Of a stretch of DNA of 11,504 nucleotides, positions 9,163-11,504 are shown piece by piece. The DNA is from UBA6544 sp049601975 (GTDB taxonomy: Bacteria; Pseudomonadota; Alphaproteobacteria; UBA8366): positions 1 to 11,504 of the forward strand of contig JBMYRC010000126.1 of assembly GCA_049601975.1 (NCBI GenBank), given 5' to 3'. The position numbers and the translations under genes are program-made. Within the stretch, counting starts at the first letter, position 1; each line of letters opens with the position of its first letter. Under the pieces are notes generated by a model that did not search any database, was not told where the DNA came from, and saw only the letters and a list, made by a program, of their open reading frames with translations.

Positions 9163-10511
9163 CGGAGATTGGACGAACGATGCCTGACGGAATGAAAATG
9201 AATATGCCACTAGCGGAGAATTACGAGAACGTCGCGCCTGTATTGGCGAGCGCAGGCGTGGGTTGGCTCGACGCGGTACGGCGTGACGGATTGGCGCGTT
9301 ACGGCGCGCTGGGGCTACCGAACCCCAGGGTCGAAGCCTGGAAATACACCAACTTGACCCGTATGGGGCGGACGAAGTTCGTCTCTGCCGTCACTGCGAC
9401 CCAACCGTCTTTGGATCAAATTCCGGCCGGCGCGTTGGACATTGATGCAGTGAAATTGGTTTTGGTGAATGGACGCCTGCGCCCGGAATTCTCCGATCTC
9501 GCTCAGCTGCCCGACGGCGTGACTGCGGTGAGTTTTGCCGAAGCTGTCGCGGGAAAATCACCTGATCTGGAGGGGATGCTCCGCTCTGCCGTTTCCGGCC
9601 ATGACATGCCAATGCTCGCCTTGAATGCAGCGTATTTGAGCGATGGCGTTGTGATCGATGTCGAAAAGGGGCGCAAAATCGATACGCCGATCCACTTGAT
9701 CTCCATCGGGGTGTCGGACGAGGAGCCAATCGCATTTCATCCGCGAAATGTTTTGCGGGTTGGTACTGGTGCGGCAGTAACCGTCTACGAAAGTCATATC
9801 GGCTTGGGCGGCTCTTATTTGAGCAATGGCGCCATGGATATCCATATCGACGAAGACGCCTTGTTGCGCCATCGCAAACTGCAGAACGAAGTGGAGAACG
9901 GCTATCACGTGGCGACCGCGTCGGTCGTGCTCGAAGCGCGTGCGCGATATGAGAATTATACCCTGCATGTAGGTGGTCGCCTGGTACGGAATGAAATTCA
10001 TGCGGTTCTGAACGGCAACGGCGCTGATTGTAATCTTTATGGCGCTTATGCGGGGCGCGGTAATCAGCATATCGATACCACGACCTTCGTTGATCATGCG
10101 GCGCCGGAATGTACGTCCTGCGAAGTCTACAAGGGTGCGTTGGACGACAATGCGCGCGGCGTTTTCCAAGGCAAGATTTTGGTGCGCAAAGGCGCGCAGA
10201 AGACCGACGGCCATCAACTCAATAAAGCGCTGTTGCTGTCCGAAGGAGCGGAAATAGATTCGAAGCCTGAGCTGGAAATTTACGCCGATGACGTGAAATG
10301 CAGCCATGGGGCGACCTCAGGTGAGCTGGACGAAGAACAGCTTTTCTATTTGCGCGCACGCGGTATCGACGAAGCGGAAGCACGCGATTTATTGGTAGCG
10401 GCCTTTCTCGAAGATAGTTTGGATGTCATTGGCGACGAAGACCGGCGGGAAGCTTTCAGAAGTATCATATCGAACTGGCTCGCCGGTCGCAGCCAGCGAC
10501 AGGAGGGGTGA
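9159..10511 (+). CDS. sufD: Fe-S cluster assembly protein SufD
   Basis: Paralogue of SufB that pairs with it in the SufBC2D complex and is needed for iron acquisition by the scaffold. The frame gives 450 residues. The N-terminal helical region includes GLPNPRVEAWKYTNLTRM, a typical SufD element. The beta-helix core is followed by the conserved C-terminal block: TTFVDHAAPECTSCEVYKG, GVFQGKILVRKGAQKTDG, then KPELEIYADDVKCSHGATSG, whose CSHGAT histidine is the family's conserved one. The start is uncertain. GTG 9159 overlaps the sufC stop (GTGA). ATG 9180 has GGAG 12 bases upstream, and ATG 9192 is also possible. The conserved part begins after all of them. The stop lies one base before the sufS start. 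SufD is less conserved than SufB, but the identification is firm. Confidence 0.97.
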
Positions 10512-10512
10512 A

Positions 10513-11504
10513 ATGTCAGAGGCGCAAATTCTGAGAGACCCCGGCGCGGCATATGATGTCGAGCGCATCCGGGCGGATTTTCCGATCCTCTCCGAGACGA
10601 TGCATGGCGAACGGCTGACCTTTCTCGACAATGGCGCTTCGGCGCAGAAGCCGCGGCAAGTCATTGACGCGGTCAGTAGCGTATACGAGCGTGAATACGC
10701 CAACGTCCATCGCGGTGCTTATTACCTGAGCGAGAAAGCGACGGAACGCTACGAAGGATCGCGCGATATCACGCAGCGGTTCCTGAACGCGGCAAGCCGG
10801 CAGGAGATCGTCTTCACAAAGAACGTGACCGAAGCGATCAATTTGGTGGCCTACACCTATGCGCGCCGTGTCTTGCAGCCGGGCGATGAGATCATCATCA
10901 CCGACATGGAGCATCACTCCAATATCGTGCCGTGGCAATTGATGCGCGACGAGCGCGGGTTGATCCTCAAATATGTCTCCTGTACGGACGATGGCGAATT
11001 TCGGATCGAGGATTTGGCGAAACTGATCACGCCGAAGACGAAGCTCATCTCGCTGACCCATGTCTCCAACGTCATGGGAACCGTGGTGCCGATCAAGGAA
11101 GTGGCCAAACTGGCGCATGATAACGGCGCTAAGCTGATGGTCGACGGCGCGCAGGCAATTATGCATATGCCGGTCGATGTGCAGGATTTGGACTGCGATT
11201 TCTATGCCTTTACCGGCCACAAGATCTACGGCCCGTCCGGCATTGGTGTATTATACGGTAAGGCTGAATTATTGGATGCCATGCCGCCGTTCCTGGGCGG
11301 TGGCGATATGATCAGCACGGTGACAATGGAGAAGAGCACCTGGGCGGGCTTGCCCGCTAAGTTCGAAGCTGGAACCCCGCCGATCGCGCAAGCTATCGGA
11401 TTGGGTGCTGCGCTCGATTATGTGAGCGGTGTCGGACTTCCCGGGATTGCGGCGCATGAAAACGATTTGCTGAATTATGCGACGCAGCAACTCGCGTCTA
11501 TCGA
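10513..11504 (+). CDS. sufS: Cysteine desulfurase SufS (3' end cut by window edge)
   Basis: PLP-dependent group II cysteine desulfurase that takes sulfur from cysteine as a persulfide and supplies it to the SufBCD scaffold, normally through SufE or SufU. The visible 330 codons cover about four fifths of the usual 406-420 residues. Landmarks are FLDNGASAQKP near the N-terminus, YANVHRGAYYLSEKAT, FTKNVTEAINLVAYT, DMEHHSNIVPWQ (cofactor-stacking histidine region), VDGAQAIMHMPVDV (Asp211, Gln214) and FTGHKIYGPSGIGVLYG with the PLP-binding Lys237. GGGDMIS and FEAGTPPIAQAIGLG follow. The catalytic cysteine lies beyond the right edge, so activity cannot be confirmed here. A strong Shine-Dalgarno (AGGAGGGG, 10501-10508) precedes ATG 10513, one base after the sufD stop. 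Confidence 0.97.
   Translation, partial: MSEAQILRDPGAAYDVERIRADFPILSETMHGERLTFLDNGASAQKPRQVIDAVSSVYEREYANVHRGAYYLSEKATERYEGSRDITQRFLNAASRQEIVFTKNVTEAINLVAYTYARRVLQPGDEIIITDMEHHSNIVPWQLMRDERGLILKYVSCTDDGEFRIEDLAKLITPKTKLISLTHVSNVMGTVVPIKEVAKLAHDNGAKLMVDGAQAIMHMPVDVQDLDCDFYAFTGHKIYGPSGIGVLYGKAELLDAMPPFLGGGDMISTVTMEKSTWAGLPAKFEAGTPPIAQAIGLGAALDYVSGVGLPGIAAHENDLLNYATQQLASI

Noticed and set aside
9558..10307. Long open frame antisense to sufD (249 codons)
   Set aside because: It lies entirely within sufD, shows no family motif, and has no plausible promoter or ribosome site.
10516..11220. Long open frame antisense to sufS (234 codons)
   Set aside because: It mirrors the strongly conserved sufS coding sequence, and its protein has no recognisable domain.

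Overview
The window looks like an ordinary chromosomal segment of an alphaproteobacterium, most likely of the Rhodospirillales type. This is inferred from three things: moderate-to-high GC coding DNA, the SUF operon order (Rrf2 regulator, sufB, sufC, sufD, sufS), and a PAS / degenerate GGDEF / EAL protein of a kind I associate with that group. No RNA genes, mobile elements or CRISPR arrays were seen.

Left part (1-2675): a minus-strand AraC-family regulator with an N-terminal cupin domain runs off the left edge. Divergent from it is a gene for a PAS, degenerate GGDEF and EAL protein. It is broken by three single-base indels, yet every expected EAL catalytic residue is still present.

Middle part (2676-6330): ending convergently 11 bp from the EAL gene is a minus-strand fetA-fetB pair, a FetAB-type (YbbL/YbbM) iron-export ABC transporter whose two genes overlap by ATGA. 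The ATPase gene is split by one extra base in a run of eight A. Upstream in the same direction is a LysR-type regulator. It is divergent from an MFS efflux-type transporter related to fosmidomycin-resistance proteins. The short AT-rich spacer between the two holds a perfect 8-bp inverted repeat and other promoter and operator signals.

Right part (6331-11504): a compact SUF iron-sulfur assembly operon encodes an Rrf2-family regulator with three candidate cluster-binding cysteines, the SufB-SufC-SufD scaffold complex, and the cysteine desulfurase SufS, which is cut by the right edge. The leader contains a 26-bp-spaced imperfect direct repeat with AGTAC and ACGGT cores. It overlaps a candidate promoter and is the best candidate for the operator of the Rrf2 regulator.

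Iron handling links the two best-defined modules: FetAB exports iron, and SUF builds Fe-S clusters under iron or oxidative stress. I see no clearly new biological system. The observations most worth checking are the four indels (real decay or sequencing error) and the two regulatory spacers.
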